Source: Rhodocyclaceae bacterium
Lineage (GTDB): Bacteria; Pseudomonadota; Gammaproteobacteria; Burkholderiales; Ga0077523
Reading direction: 5' to 3'
Assembly: GCA_020248405.1 (NCBI GenBank)
Contig: JADCHQ010000029.1
Location: 1 to 49,413, forward strand
DNA: 49,413 nt
Shown: positions 26,501 through 34,558 of the stretch, piece after piece
Numbering within the stretch: the stretch's first letter is position 1
How the letters are laid out: each line of letters begins with the position of its first letter
The notes under the pieces: generated by a model
The model's input: the letters and a program-made list of their open reading frames with translations, nothing else
Told to the model about the DNA's origin: nothing
The model's database searches: none
Position numbers and translations under genes: made by a program

Positions 26501-29029
26501 GGGATTGCGCAGCGTGGAGGTGTCGCCCACGTCGGTGCCCTCCACCAGGGCGCGCACCATGCGGCGCATGTACTTGCCGCTGCGGGTTTCGGGGAACTGG
26601 GTCACCTCCACGAAATCCTCCGGCACGGCCACGGCGCCCTTCTCCTGGCGCACGGTCTCGATCAGGCGGCGGCGGTCGTCGGCGGAGAGCTTGCGCCCGG
26701 GGGCGGGCTTCACGAAGGCAAGCGGCGTGAGGCCCTTCTGGGCGTGGGGCGCACCCACCACGATCACGTTGCCCACGGGCGAGTCGGGGTTGACCTGCTT
26801 GTCGCGCAGGATGGCGCCCTCGATCTCCTCGGTGCCCAGGCGGTGGCCCGAGACGTTGATCACGTCGTCGGAGCGGCCGTGCAGGCTGAAGCCGCCGTCG
26901 TCGTACTTCACCGCGAAGTCGCCCTGGGTGTAGGCGAAGCGGCCCTGCCAGCGCGTCCAGTAGGTCTTGGCGTAGCGCTCGAAGTCGCCCTTCCACGAAG
27001 CGGCCACGCCGCGGCCTTCTACGCGGAAGCCGGCTTCGTCGCCCCAGATGGTGCGCGCCAGGTAGGGGTAGGGCGCGGCGATGACGATCTCGCCCTTCTC
27101 GCCCAGCTCCGCGGGGCGCGCCTGCACCCGGCCCGAGGCATCGGGTTCGCCCTCGGGCAGCCACACGTCGCCCATGATCCAGGGCAGCGGGTAGGTGTGG
27201 GCATCGGCGCGCAGCGGGAACTCGCCGTTGCCGAAGAAGTGCGACCACACGATGCCGCCGTGCTCCGTGGCCCAGTAGGAGTTGATGTACCACGGCGTCA
27301 CCAGGTCCATCCCGAAGGCCTGCACGGACGGCGAGGTGGGTTCGGCGCAGAAGGTGGCCACGCGCAGGGAGTCGCGGCGGTACTGCTTCACGTCGGCCAC
27401 GTTCTGCGGATCGGTCATCACGGACTTGAGGAAGGTGACGCCAGCCTTGAAGATCTTCACGCCGTAGCGCTCGATGATGCTGGCGAAGCGCCCGGCGCTG
27501 GGGAACACGGGCGCCCCTTCGCCAATGACGGTGGTCACGCGGGCGGCCAGCGCGCCGCAGATCATGTAGGACTGGCCGGTGATCCAGCCCGGGTCGGCCA
27601 CCACGTAGATGGTGTCGCCGGGCTCGGCGTCGAACACCACGCGCATGGTGTGCGCCACGCCGGCGACATAGCCGCCGTGCACGTGCACCACGCCCTTGGG
27701 CTTGCCGGTGGAGCCGGAGGTGTAGATGAAGAACAGCGGAAACTCCGCGTCCACCGCCTCGGGCGGGGCCGCCGCCCAGAGCGCCGCCACGAAGGCGCGG
27801 TCATCCAGGGCGAGCAGCGCCGCCTCATCGGCCACGGCGTGCCCGGCGCGCCGGGCCGCCTCCAGCAGCGTGGCCAGTCCGGCACCGGTGAGCTCGTGGG
27901 CCCAGCGGTCGCGCTCGGGCCGCCACACCAGGTCGGGCTGCGCCGTGTGGCGCACCACTACCACCGCCTGCACGCGCGGCGGCGTGGCCACCAGCGCGGA
28001 GGCGATGGCGGTGCGGATGCGGCTCGCCTCGGCGGCGGGCAGCCCGCCGATGGCCTCCAGCGCCCGGCCCACGCCGCGCATCACGTCGGAGCGCTCCAGG
28101 GTGATCTCGCCCTCCACGGCCTTGCGCGCGCCCGCCAGGATCGCCTCGCGCAGCGTGCCCGACAGGCCCAGCGTGCCAGCCGCCTTCTCCACCTGGGCCA
28201 CAGCCACCTCGGCGGGCACGTAGGCGTCCAGGGCCGGGTCGGTGTAGACCTCCTTGAAGGCCACGATCTGGGCGTTGCGGTAGCCGCCGTCGGCGGTGAT
28301 CACCACCTTGGCCCCGGCGTTGTGGATGCGGTCGGAAAGGGTCTTGTCGCTGAAGCCGCCGAACACGGGCGTGTAGACGATGCCCAGCCGCTTGCAGGCC
28401 TCGGTCCAGAACACCTGCTCGGGAATGTTGGGCATGTTGATGGCCACCCGGTCCCCCCGCGCCACGCCCAGCTGGCGCAGCGCCAGGGCGCACTTGGCGG
28501 TCTCCAGCAGCAGCTGTTTGCGGCTCACGGCATAGGACACCACCGGCCCCCCCCGGCCGCCGTCCAGGGACTGGTCCCAGCGGTCGCCCTCGAACCACAG
28601 CGCCGGTTCGGCGCCATGGCCGGCGAGCACGTGGCGGTCCACCTCGTTGAAGCAGGCGTTGGTGAGGCCGCCGGAGAACCAGCGGTAGAAGGGCGCCTCG
28701 GCGTCGTCGAAGGCCTTGCGCCAGGGGGCGTGGCTCTCGGGCCAGGCCGCCTTCACCGGCGCGGCGGTGGCGGCGTCCCATCCGGTCCATGCGCCCTGGG
28801 ACTGGTCCCAGTGCAGCCAGGCGCCCGCCGGGCCGTGGTCGGGAAACAGCCAGTGGACCTCGCGCTTCGCGATCGCCCCATGGAAGGCCCCCGGGTCGGC
28901 CAGGCAGGCATCCCGGGCCGTCTGCCACCGGGCGCGTGAGGTCAGCGGATTGACCCGCGCCTGCTGCGGGGAGACCGGAACGAGGCCTTGCGAAGCTTCG
29001 GTGGCGGGGGCGATGCCGGCTGAACTCAT
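23561..29029 (-). CDS. pcs: Propionyl-CoA synthase, trifunctional (3-hydroxypropionate to propionyl-CoA)
   Basis: 1822 residues, the size reported for the Chloroflexus enzyme. Residues about 1-870 are an acyl-CoA synthetase with YTSGSTGKPKG at 436-446 and the adenylation Lys819 in SGKYMRR. About 890-1190 is an enoyl-CoA hydratase/crotonase domain (NGVALGGGMEFAMACHVR, FGQPEVRLNLLPGYGGTQRL). About 1250-1800 is a medium-chain enoyl reductase (ASEVNFNDIWAITG, GAATGTGLEALKSAARNG). The order ACS-ECH-ER is unique to propionyl-CoA synthase, which activates 3-HP, dehydrates it to acrylyl-CoA and reduces it with NADPH, keeping intermediates in an internal chamber. All three sets of motifs are intact. 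It lies 157 bp downstream of meh on the same strand. Confidence 0.95.
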   Translation of the reverse strand: MSSAGIAPATEASQGLVPVSPQQARVNPLTSRARWQTARDACLADPGAFHGAIAKREVHWLFPDHGPAGAWLHWDQSQGAWTGWDAATAAPVKAAWPESHAPWRKAFDDAEAPFYRWFSGGLTNACFNEVDRHVLAGHGAEPALWFEGDRWDQSLDGGRGGPVVSYAVSRKQLLLETAKCALALRQLGVARGDRVAINMPNIPEQVFWTEACKRLGIVYTPVFGGFSDKTLSDRIHNAGAKVVITADGGYRNAQIVAFKEVYTDPALDAYVPAEVAVAQVEKAAGTLGLSGTLREAILAGARKAVEGEITLERSDVMRGVGRALEAIGGLPAAEASRIRTAIASALVATPPRVQAVVVVRHTAQPDLVWRPERDRWAHELTGAGLATLLEAARRAGHAVADEAALLALDDRAFVAALWAAAPPEAVDAEFPLFFIYTSGSTGKPKGVVHVHGGYVAGVAHTMRVVFDAEPGDTIYVVADPGWITGQSYMICGALAARVTTVIGEGAPVFPSAGRFASIIERYGVKIFKAGVTFLKSVMTDPQNVADVKQYRRDSLRVATFCAEPTSPSVQAFGMDLVTPWYINSYWATEHGGIVWSHFFGNGEFPLRADAHTYPLPWIMGDVWLPEGEPDASGRVQARPAELGEKGEIVIAAPYPYLARTIWGDEAGFRVEGRGVAASWKGDFERYAKTYWTRWQGRFAYTQGDFAVKYDDGGFSLHGRSDDVINVSGHRLGTEEIEGAILRDKQVNPDSPVGNVIVVGAPHAQKGLTPLAFVKPAPGRKLSADDRRRLIETVRQEKGAVAVPEDFVEVTQFPETRSGKYMRRMVRALVEGTDVGDTSTLRNPESIPELRAAIAEWTARQKVADEQQLFEDFRYFRIQYHAVAPDARIALVTVTNPPVNALNERALDELNIVVDHVARRADVKAVVFTGQGTASFVAGADIRQMLEDVRTLDEALPLPNNAHLAFRKIEAMDKPAIAAINGVALGGGMEFAMACHVRVAEPLATFGQPEVRLNLLPGYGGTQRLPRLLEAAGHPSPLVRALEIVLGGRTVSAGEVAADGLVQALAGDGEDVVSLATRLAHEYLAAPAGDGLVAKTFAARKAATGAWQSPGRASMDAALADAEVKRLLLQADKVGRTAAAGRILDALGTGWTRGIDAGLEREARLFAEAVVDPAGGKAGIKAFLDKKAAPLPTRRATAPEGERIAQLQSQGRLLPVGSPFYPGLTPLPDWQYGHAVIKDPVTGALAHGLPKDAEREIIAPVPRPGPNEALVYVLASEVNFNDIWAITGIPVTPFDNHDLDYQVTGSGGVGLVAAMGSEVKREGRLKVGDLVTIYSGQSDLLSPLAGRDPMYAGFSIQGYETDTGSHQQFLLVQGPQLHPLPPDLTLEAAGSYVLNLGTVVRALFTTLEVLPGRTVFVEGAATGTGLEALKSAARNGLTAVGLVSNDERAAYVKTQGAAGAINRKDPRWANAFTPVPAGAEAIAAWERQGEGLLEAMRAQTSGRLADYAVSHAGQEAFPRSFQMLGDGGTLTFYGATSGYWFSFVGKRGSASPEEMLRRARLRAGEAVLLYYGAGTQELVDAVGLEAIEAVRALGGRLVVATTSDAQREFVQSLGFGDAVKGVVSLEEIRRKEGADFDWPEALPPLPDAKRETMKFKEAVRDFQDRTMKPFGSAVGKSLRSADNPRGYPDLIIERAGHDALAASTSLVKPFIGRVVYCEDMGERRYTFYAPQVWMRQRRILMPTAAIAGTHLCNAFEVARMNDMIAAGQLEVTPPTVVPWEDLPKAHQAMWDNTHAGATYVVNHALPRVGIRTRDELYQEWAAR

Positions 29030-29186
29030 GGAGACTCCTCGGAGGGGCTGGTGGGGCGTACGAGACGGGTGATGCCCCGGAGGCCGAGGCGCTGCGAAGA
29101 ACTGCGCATGGACCGGGGCGGCGCGGGAATGTTCCGGTTGTCCTACGCCGCACGCATGACGGTGGACACTGCCGCCGCGGGGTGGG

Positions 29187-30035
29187 TCAGGTGACGCGGG
29201 CGGTGGCGCGCATGCACACCACGCCGTCGCTGCGGCGCGTCTCCAGGGCGAACCCCCCCTCGGTTGGTGCGCCGCGCAATTCGAATGGCGCGAGGTCGAA
29301 GATGGGCGCCTCGCTGCGGAACTCGAAGCCGCTGAGGGGGCGGCTGGCGCGCGACTCGGCCATACCCGCCAGCAGCACCGCCTGCAGCGGGCCGTGCACG
29401 ATCAGCCCCGGATAGCCCTCAACCTGCCGGCACCAGTCGCGGTCGAGGTGGATGCGGTGGGCATTCCAGGTGAGGGACGAGAAGCGGAACAGCAGCGCGC
29501 CGGCGGGCGTGACGAGATCGCCGAAGCCGCCCGGCGGCAGGGGTTCGGGGTCGCGCACCGGCGGCGCCGCCACCGGATCGCCGAAGCCGCGGTAGACGAT
29601 GTCCTGCTGCTCCTCGATGCACAACGCATCGCCCTGGGTGATGCGCACGTCCACGGTGGTGAACACCAGCGCGCCGGTGCGGCCGCTCTTGGAGATGATG
29701 CTGGTGATGGTGCGGGTGAGGGCGGCGGGTGCGCCGACGCGCAGCGGCGCGTGGAAGCGCATGCGCGCCCCGGCGAACATGCGCCGAGGCAGTTGCACCG
29801 GCGGCATGAAGGCGCCGCGCTTCTCGTGGCCGTCCTCGTCCAGGCCCGAGAGCGGAATGAGCGCGGGAAAGTGAAACCAGTGCCACAACGCCGGCAACCT
29901 TGCCCCGTCGCGGAACGCGGCCGGGTCGCGCCCCAGGGTTACCGCCGCCTGGCGCGGCGGCGCCGGGGCGATGAAGTCCTCGACGGTCTCGGTGCGGCCG
30001 ATCCAGGCCGAGTAATCGGGGTCGGGGGTCTGCAC
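29187..30035 (-). CDS. meh: Mesaconyl-C4-CoA hydratase
   Basis: 282 residues from a GTG at 30035, chosen because GGAG lies 7 bases upstream and the longer frame adds 25 unlike residues. It is a double hot-dog, FAS1-like/HTD2-like dehydratase. It has DYSAWIGRTETVED at the start, LPALWHWFHF, RRMFAGARMRFHAPLRVG, the CIEEQQDIVYR strand, and the active-site FSSLTWNAHRIHLDRDW followed by YPGLIVHGPLQAVLL. The whole pattern matches Chloroflexus Meh, which hydrates mesaconyl-C4-CoA to (S)-citramalyl-CoA, the last new step of the second cycle. In Chloroflexus it sits next to smtAB; here it is about 11 kb away, upstream of pcs and downstream of soxZ. Confidence 0.92.
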   Translation of the reverse strand: MQTPDPDYSAWIGRTETVEDFIAPAPPRQAAVTLGRDPAAFRDGARLPALWHWFHFPALIPLSGLDEDGHEKRGAFMPPVQLPRRMFAGARMRFHAPLRVGAPAALTRTITSIISKSGRTGALVFTTVDVRITQGDALCIEEQQDIVYRGFGDPVAAPPVRDPEPLPPGGFGDLVTPAGALLFRFSSLTWNAHRIHLDRDWCRQVEGYPGLIVHGPLQAVLLAGMAESRASRPLSGFEFRSEAPIFDLAPFELRGAPTEGGFALETRRSDGVVCMRATARVT

Positions 30036-30150
30036 GGTGCAGCTCCAGCGGGTGTCTGGGACAGGCTGGAATCGTAACCCGGCATGGCCGGGGAAGGGCC
30101 ACCGCGGCACCGGGCGGGGGGCGGGCCTTTGCCGAGTCTCAGGGTTACGG

Positions 30151-30504
30151 CTAGCCTGGAGGCGCTGCTGGGGTAGCCGCCACCTCGAGCCGCTGGCGTA
30201 CCAGCGCCTGCCCGCCCTGATCGTCGGTCCACTCGAATTCGAACTCCCCGCCGCGGTCGGCGCGGAACGGGAACTGCAGCAGCGGGTTGGTGGACACGGC
30301 GGGCCGCAGCGTCGCCTCGAACACCAGCTCGCCCTCGAAGACGCAGCGAAAGCGGGTGACGATGTGCCGCGGGATCGTCACGCCCATGTGGTCGGCGCGC
30401 AAGCCCGAATCGTTGGGGTGTTCAACCTGGGCGCGGATCTCGATGATCTCGCCGCGCCGTGCGGCGGCCGGCATGCGCACGCGGGCGCGGCCCATGCGGC
30501 TCAT
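30151..30504 (-). CDS. soxZ: Sulfur-carrier complex protein SoxZ
   Basis: 117 residues. SoxZ hallmarks are present: RGEIIEIRAQVEHPNDSGLR near the N-terminus (usual form KGEVVEVRALIxHPMETGxR), IVTRFRCVFEGELVFEATLRPAVSTNPLLQF, and a final EFEWTDDQGG strand. It is cofactor-free and forms a heterodimer with SoxY in the periplasm. It lies 58 bp downstream of soxY. No soxAX, soxB or soxCD is in the window, so it may belong to a reduced system or a different carrier role. Confidence 0.9.
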   Translation of the reverse strand: MSRMGRARVRMPAAARRGEIIEIRAQVEHPNDSGLRADHMGVTIPRHIVTRFRCVFEGELVFEATLRPAVSTNPLLQFPFRADRGGEFEFEWTDDQGGQALVRQRLEVAATPAAPPG

Positions 30505-30562
30505 GGCGCCCCACCGCGCGCCGCAGCCTGCGGGCAGGAGCGCCCGGGGTGGCTCACCCCCC

Positions 30563-31045
30563 TCACAACCCGCACCCCGCGTTGGTCACTTCCACCTCGG
30601 CGGCGGCGGTCCACAGGGTGCCGTCGTTCATTTCGGCCACGGCCTGGATGCGCTGCGAGGCCGACAGCCGGATGCGGCAGGAGACCCGGGCGAGGCCCAT
30701 GGCTGGCGTGAGCCGGAACTCGATCACCCGGGGCTGGTTGTTCCTTTCCGCGAACAGGTGGATGGCGCGCACGTGGTCCTCGGCGCTCATGGGGCTCTCC
30801 ACCGCGAGGTTGACCGGCACCACGTTGCCGTCCTCGGAGAGTTGCGGCACTTCGATGCGCACCCGGCCGGGCTGGAGGGGCCGGGCGCCGAAGGTCTCGG
30901 TCAGGGCCGCCGCCAGCGCCTCGGGGGTCGCATGGGCCGGCGGTACGGCACGCAGGGCGAGCGCGGCGCCCGCCAGGCCGGCGAGCAGGCGCCGCCGCAC
31001 TGGCCGGGACGGGTGCGCCAGCTCGGGGAATGACGACGCACCCAT
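30563..31045 (-). CDS. soxY: Sulfur-carrier protein SoxY with atypical C-terminal carrier motif
   Basis: 160 residues from the ATG at 31045. The N-terminus has a twin-arginine-type signal (RRRLLAGLAGAALAL, cleavage near AHA). The mature part has GRVRIEVPQLSEDGNVVPVNLAVESPM (split here: VRIEVPQLSEDG, VVPVNLAVESP) and RIRLSASQRIQAVAEMNDG, both typical of SoxY. The carrier cysteine is Cys158, but the C-terminal swinging arm reads NAGCGL instead of the canonical GGCGG. The single C-terminal Cys is kept, so sulfur carriage is still possible. It follows the molybdopterin dehydrogenase gene by 7 bp, suggesting an operon. Confidence 0.88.
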   Translation of the reverse strand: MGASSFPELAHPSRPVRRRLLAGLAGAALALRAVPPAHATPEALAAALTETFGARPLQPGRVRIEVPQLSEDGNVVPVNLAVESPMSAEDHVRAIHLFAERNNQPRVIEFRLTPAMGLARVSCRIRLSASQRIQAVAEMNDGTLWTAAAEVEVTNAGCGL

Positions 31046-31052
31046 CCTCGCC

Positions 31053-33215
31053 TCAGGCGTAGAAGTAGCCGAGCTTGCGCAACGGCAGCGCGCGCACCCG
31101 CACGCCCGTGGCGGCGAACAGCGCGTTACACAGCGCCGCCGGCACCGCGGCGATGGGAGGTTCGCCCACGCCGCCCCAGAAGCCGCCCGAGGGCATGATG
31201 ATGGATTCCACCGCGGGCGGCGTTTCCGCCAGCCGCAGCACCGGGTAGTCGGTGAAGTTCGACTGCTGCACGCGGCCATCCTTGATGGTGATGTCCTCGT
31301 GCATGCTCATGGACAGGCCCCAGATCACGCCGCTCTGGATCTGGGCCTCCACCGCATCGCGATGCACCACGTGGCCGCTGTCCAGCGCCACCACCACGCG
31401 CCGCACCTGGATGCCCTTGTCGCCCTTCATGGACAGCTCGACGGCTGCCGCCGAGTAGCTGCCGTAGGAGTCCTGCACGGCGATGCCGCGGAATACGCCC
31501 TTGGGCGCCGGGGCGCCCCAGCCGATGGCCCTGGCCACGGCGTCCAGGCAGGCCAGGTCCCTGGGCTTCTTCTCCAGCAGCGGGCGGCGCAGGGCGTAGG
31601 GGTCGCGGCCGGTGGCGTGGGCGATCTCGTCGATGAAGCACTCGCGGTAGAACGGGTTCTGGGTGTGCGCCACGGCGCGCCAGAAGCCCGGCGGCACATG
31701 CGGGTTGCGCATGGCGTACTCGTTGACGAAGTGGGGCACCGAGTAGGGGTTGTCGGAAAAGCTGCGCGTGTTGATGGGGTCGAGCCCGTTCTTTACGTTG
31801 TCGGGCACGATGGTGATCATGATGGACTGGTCGGCCTGGCGCACGTGCCAGCCGATCCAGTTGCCCTGGGCGTCCAGGGCGGCGCGCTGCTTCACGATGG
31901 ACACCGGGCGGTAGCGGCCCTGGCGCATGTCCTCCTCGCGCGACCACTGCACCCGCACGGGCGTGCCGGGCATCTCGCGGGCGATCAGCACCGCCTGCTT
32001 GGTGTACTCCTGGTGCGGCCCGCGCCGGCCGAACCCGCCGCCAGCGTGCATCTTGTGGACGATCACCTTGTCCAGCGGCACGCCCGAGACTTCCGAGGCG
32101 GCGGCGATGGTGGTCTCGCCATTCTGGGTGCCCACCCACACCTCTACGCGGTCGTCGGTGACCCGCGCGGCGGCGCACTGCGGCTCGAGGGTGGCGTGGT
32201 TCAGGAAACCGCACGAGTACTCGGCCTCGATGATCTTTGCCGCGCCCGCGAAGGCCGCGGCCGCGTCGCCGTCCTTGCGCGCCACGGGCACCTCGGCGGC
32301 CGCTAGGCCGGTGCGCAGGAAACGCTCGATGGCGGCGTCGTCCGTGGCGCCATGCTCGCCGGTGTCCCATTCCACCGGCAGCGCCTTGAGGGCCTCATTG
32401 GCGCGCCACCAGTTATCGGCCACCACGGCCACCCAGTCGGGGCCGGCCACCACGCGCTGCACGCCGCGCCGGGCGATTACCTTGGAGGCATCGTGGGCCT
32501 TGAGCTTGCCGCCGAACACCGGGCACTGCATGACCGACGCGTGCAGCATGCCGGGCAGCCGCACGTCGGCCGCGTATACCTGCGCACCGGTGGTCTTTGC
32601 GGGGATGTCAAAGCGCGGCGGCGAGGTGCCGACGAGCTTCCACTGGGCGGGGTCCTTGAGCGCCGGTTCCTTGGGAACGGGCAGCTTCGAGGCCGCCCCG
32701 GCCAGCTGGCCGAAGCGCGCCGCACGTCCGCTGGGTGTGTGGAACACCACGCCCTTGGCCACGCCCAGCTCGGAGGCCTCCACGCCCCACTGCTGGGCGG
32801 CGGCCGCCACGAGCATCTGGCGCGCCGCCGCGCCGGCCTCCCGCATGTACTTGTGCGAGTCCCGGATGCCGCGCGAGCCGCCCGTGCTCATGGAACCGAA
32901 GACGCGGTTGCGGCGGATGTGCTCGTTCACGTCGGCGTACTCGGCGCGCACCTTGCTCCAGTCGCACTCCAGCTCCTCGGCCACCAGCATGGGCAGGCCG
33001 GTGAAGGTGCCCTGGCCCAGTTCGGAGCGGGCGATGCGTACGGTCACCGAGTCGTCGGGTTCGATGACGATCCAGTGGGTGACCTCGGTGAGGCCCTCGG
33101 CCGCGCCAGCCGCGCTGGCGTCGGGCAGCAGCCGCACGCCGATGGCGAGGCCGCCCGCGGCGGCAGCGGACTTCACCAGGAACGCGCGGCGTTCGGGATT
33201 GAGGATGGCGTTCAT
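31053..33215 (-). CDS. Molybdopterin-binding subunit of a xanthine-dehydrogenase-family enzyme (IorB-like)
   Basis: 720 residues from the ATG at 33215 (ribosome binding site GGAG). A twin-arginine-like leader (ERRAFLVKSAAAAGG) marks periplasmic export. Motifs of the isoquinoline 1-oxidoreductase beta-subunit group are present: VRIARSELGQGTFTGLPMLVAEELE, HKMHAGGGFGRRG, VQWSREEDMRQGRYRP, and near the end GGFWGGVGEPPIAAVPAAL with the conserved active-site Glu in GVGEPP. Such enzymes oxidise aldehydes or N-heterocycles and pass electrons through the [2Fe-2S] partner to cytochromes. Its partner gene starts upstream with a 4-bp gap. The substrate is unknown. Confidence 0.88.
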   Translation of the reverse strand: MNAILNPERRAFLVKSAAAAGGLAIGVRLLPDASAAGAAEGLTEVTHWIVIEPDDSVTVRIARSELGQGTFTGLPMLVAEELECDWSKVRAEYADVNEHIRRNRVFGSMSTGGSRGIRDSHKYMREAGAAARQMLVAAAAQQWGVEASELGVAKGVVFHTPSGRAARFGQLAGAASKLPVPKEPALKDPAQWKLVGTSPPRFDIPAKTTGAQVYAADVRLPGMLHASVMQCPVFGGKLKAHDASKVIARRGVQRVVAGPDWVAVVADNWWRANEALKALPVEWDTGEHGATDDAAIERFLRTGLAAAEVPVARKDGDAAAAFAGAAKIIEAEYSCGFLNHATLEPQCAAARVTDDRVEVWVGTQNGETTIAAASEVSGVPLDKVIVHKMHAGGGFGRRGPHQEYTKQAVLIAREMPGTPVRVQWSREEDMRQGRYRPVSIVKQRAALDAQGNWIGWHVRQADQSIMITIVPDNVKNGLDPINTRSFSDNPYSVPHFVNEYAMRNPHVPPGFWRAVAHTQNPFYRECFIDEIAHATGRDPYALRRPLLEKKPRDLACLDAVARAIGWGAPAPKGVFRGIAVQDSYGSYSAAAVELSMKGDKGIQVRRVVVALDSGHVVHRDAVEAQIQSGVIWGLSMSMHEDITIKDGRVQQSNFTDYPVLRLAETPPAVESIIMPSGGFWGGVGEPPIAAVPAALCNALFAATGVRVRALPLRKLGYFYA

Positions 33216-33219
33216 GGGG

Positions 33220-33681
33220 TCAGCTCCGGGCGGGGGTGGTGGAGGCCGCCAGGCGGATGGCCTCGCGCACGCGCACATAGGTGCCGCAGCGGCAGATGTT
33301 GGTCATCGCGGCGTCGATATCGGCGTCGGTGGGCTTCGGGGTGTTCTCCAGCAGCGCGGCGGCGGCCATCACCATGCCGCTCTGGCAATAACCGCACTGG
33401 GGCACCTGGTGGGCCACCCAGGCACGTTGCACGGGGTGGTTGCCGTCGGGCGACAGGCCCTCGATGGTGACGATGTCACGCCCCTCGGCGGCCGCTACCG
33501 GCAGCACGCAGGCGCGCATGGCCTGCCCGTCCAGATGCACCGTGCAGGCGCCGCACGCGGCCACGCCGCAGCCGTACTTGGTACCGGTGAGGCCGAGCTC
33601 GTCGCGCAGCACCCACAGCAGGGGCATGTCGGCCTCCACGTTCACATCGAAGGTCTTGCCGTTGATCTTGAGGAGGGGCAT
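33220..33681 (-). CDS. [2Fe-2S] subunit of the molybdopterin dehydrogenase (IorA-like)
   Basis: 153 residues from the ATG at 33681. It carries the plant-type ferredoxin cluster ([17 protein letters not shown]) and the second [2Fe-2S] domain ([11 protein letters not shown] ... [15 protein letters not shown]), as in all small subunits of the xanthine dehydrogenase family. It has no signal peptide and is expected to ride with the twin-arginine-bearing large subunit. It is first in the set small subunit, large subunit, soxY, soxZ, with very short gaps up to soxY. Confidence 0.9.
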   Translation of the reverse strand: MPLLKINGKTFDVNVEADMPLLWVLRDELGLTGTKYGCGVAACGACTVHLDGQAMRACVLPVAAAEGRDIVTIEGLSPDGNHPVQRAWVAHQVPQCGYCQSGMVMAAAALLENTPKPTDADIDAAMTNICRCGTYVRVREAIRLAASTTPARS

Positions 33682-33779
33682 GGGGGTCTCGCAAGGGTCG
33701 GAGTGGGAATCCGGGCGCGCGCCCGGGGCAGGAGGCTCGGCGTTGACAACGCTGGCGGGCATTTGATCCCAGCGCCGTT

Positions 33780-34424
33780 TCAGGGCGGGTGCAGCGTCTC
33801 CGATTCCACCGCGTGGAAGCCCGGCGGGGCCGCCAGCGCCGCCTCGAGCAGCGCCGCGGCCACACGGTCCACGGGTACGGGCCGGATGCGCCGGGGCAAC
33901 AGCGGCCCCAGCAGCCGGCCGACCCACAGCGCGGCCGCCTCGCCGGGGCGCTTGTCGGGGCGCGGCCCGCCGTCCAAAAAGGACGGCCGCACGGTGGTGA
34001 AGGAGTCGAAGCCCAGGCCGCGCAGGTCGCGCTCCAGTTCGCCCTTCACCCGCAGGTAGAAGGTGGAGCCGGCCGGATCGGCGCCCAGCGAGGAGTTGAG
34101 CACGAAGCAGGGCGTGCCGGCGGCACGGGCAAGCCGGGCGGCGGCCATCACATGATCGTGGTCCACCTGGCGGAACGCCGTCTGCGAACCCGCCTGGCGC
34201 AGCGTCGTGCCCAGGGTGCAGATGACGGCATCGGCGCGCCACCACGGCGCCTCCTGGGGCAGCGCTGCGAAGTCCACCACGGGGTTTTCCACCCGCGCCA
34301 CGGCCGCCAGAGGCCGGCGGGTAGGCGCGACGATACGTTTCACGAGCGGCTCTGCGAGCGCCCGCCCCAGGGTGGCGCGGCCCACCATCCCGGTGGCGCC
34401 AATCAGCAGCAGTGTGGTGTCCAT
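33780..34424 (-). CDS. NAD(P)H-binding atypical short-chain dehydrogenase (HTATIP2-like)
   Basis: 214 residues. It has an N-terminal Rossmann motif ([14 protein letters not shown]), [50 protein letters not shown] and RPSFLDGG. These are typical of the HTATIP2/TIP30-like NAD(P)-binding proteins with a Tyr-x-x-x-Lys-like YLRVK. The function is unknown. It is the first gene of a minus-strand series, about 100 bp ahead of the molybdenum enzyme, and is divergent from the bufferin operon. Confidence 0.8.
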   Translation of the reverse strand: MDTTLLLIGATGMVGRATLGRALAEPLVKRIVAPTRRPLAAVARVENPVVDFAALPQEAPWWRADAVICTLGTTLRQAGSQTAFRQVDHDHVMAAARLARAAGTPCFVLNSSLGADPAGSTFYLRVKGELERDLRGLGFDSFTTVRPSFLDGGPRPDKRPGEAAALWVGRLLGPLLPRRIRPVPVDRVAAALLEAALAAPPGFHAVESETLHPP

Positions 34425-34558
34425 GGCGCGATTGTGCGCGCATCGCTGCCGTCGTGCCGCCGCGATGAAGGCGCGTGCAGACTGGCTACCTGTGGTTGAA
34501 TCCGTGTCGCGCGGCGGTCCATTCCGGGCGCGCCCCGTTCACGAACCGAGGAGGCAAC

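Noticed and set aside
23942..28939. Plus-strand open frame of 1665 codons opposite propionyl-CoA synthase
   Set aside because: Histidine/glycine/alanine-rich translation with no family motifs; it is the antisense shadow of pcs produced by high GC at third codon positions.
30563..31279. Longer SoxY starting at 31279
   Set aside because: It would overlap the molybdopterin subunit gene and bury the twin-arginine signal; the ATG at 31045 places the signal at the N-terminus.
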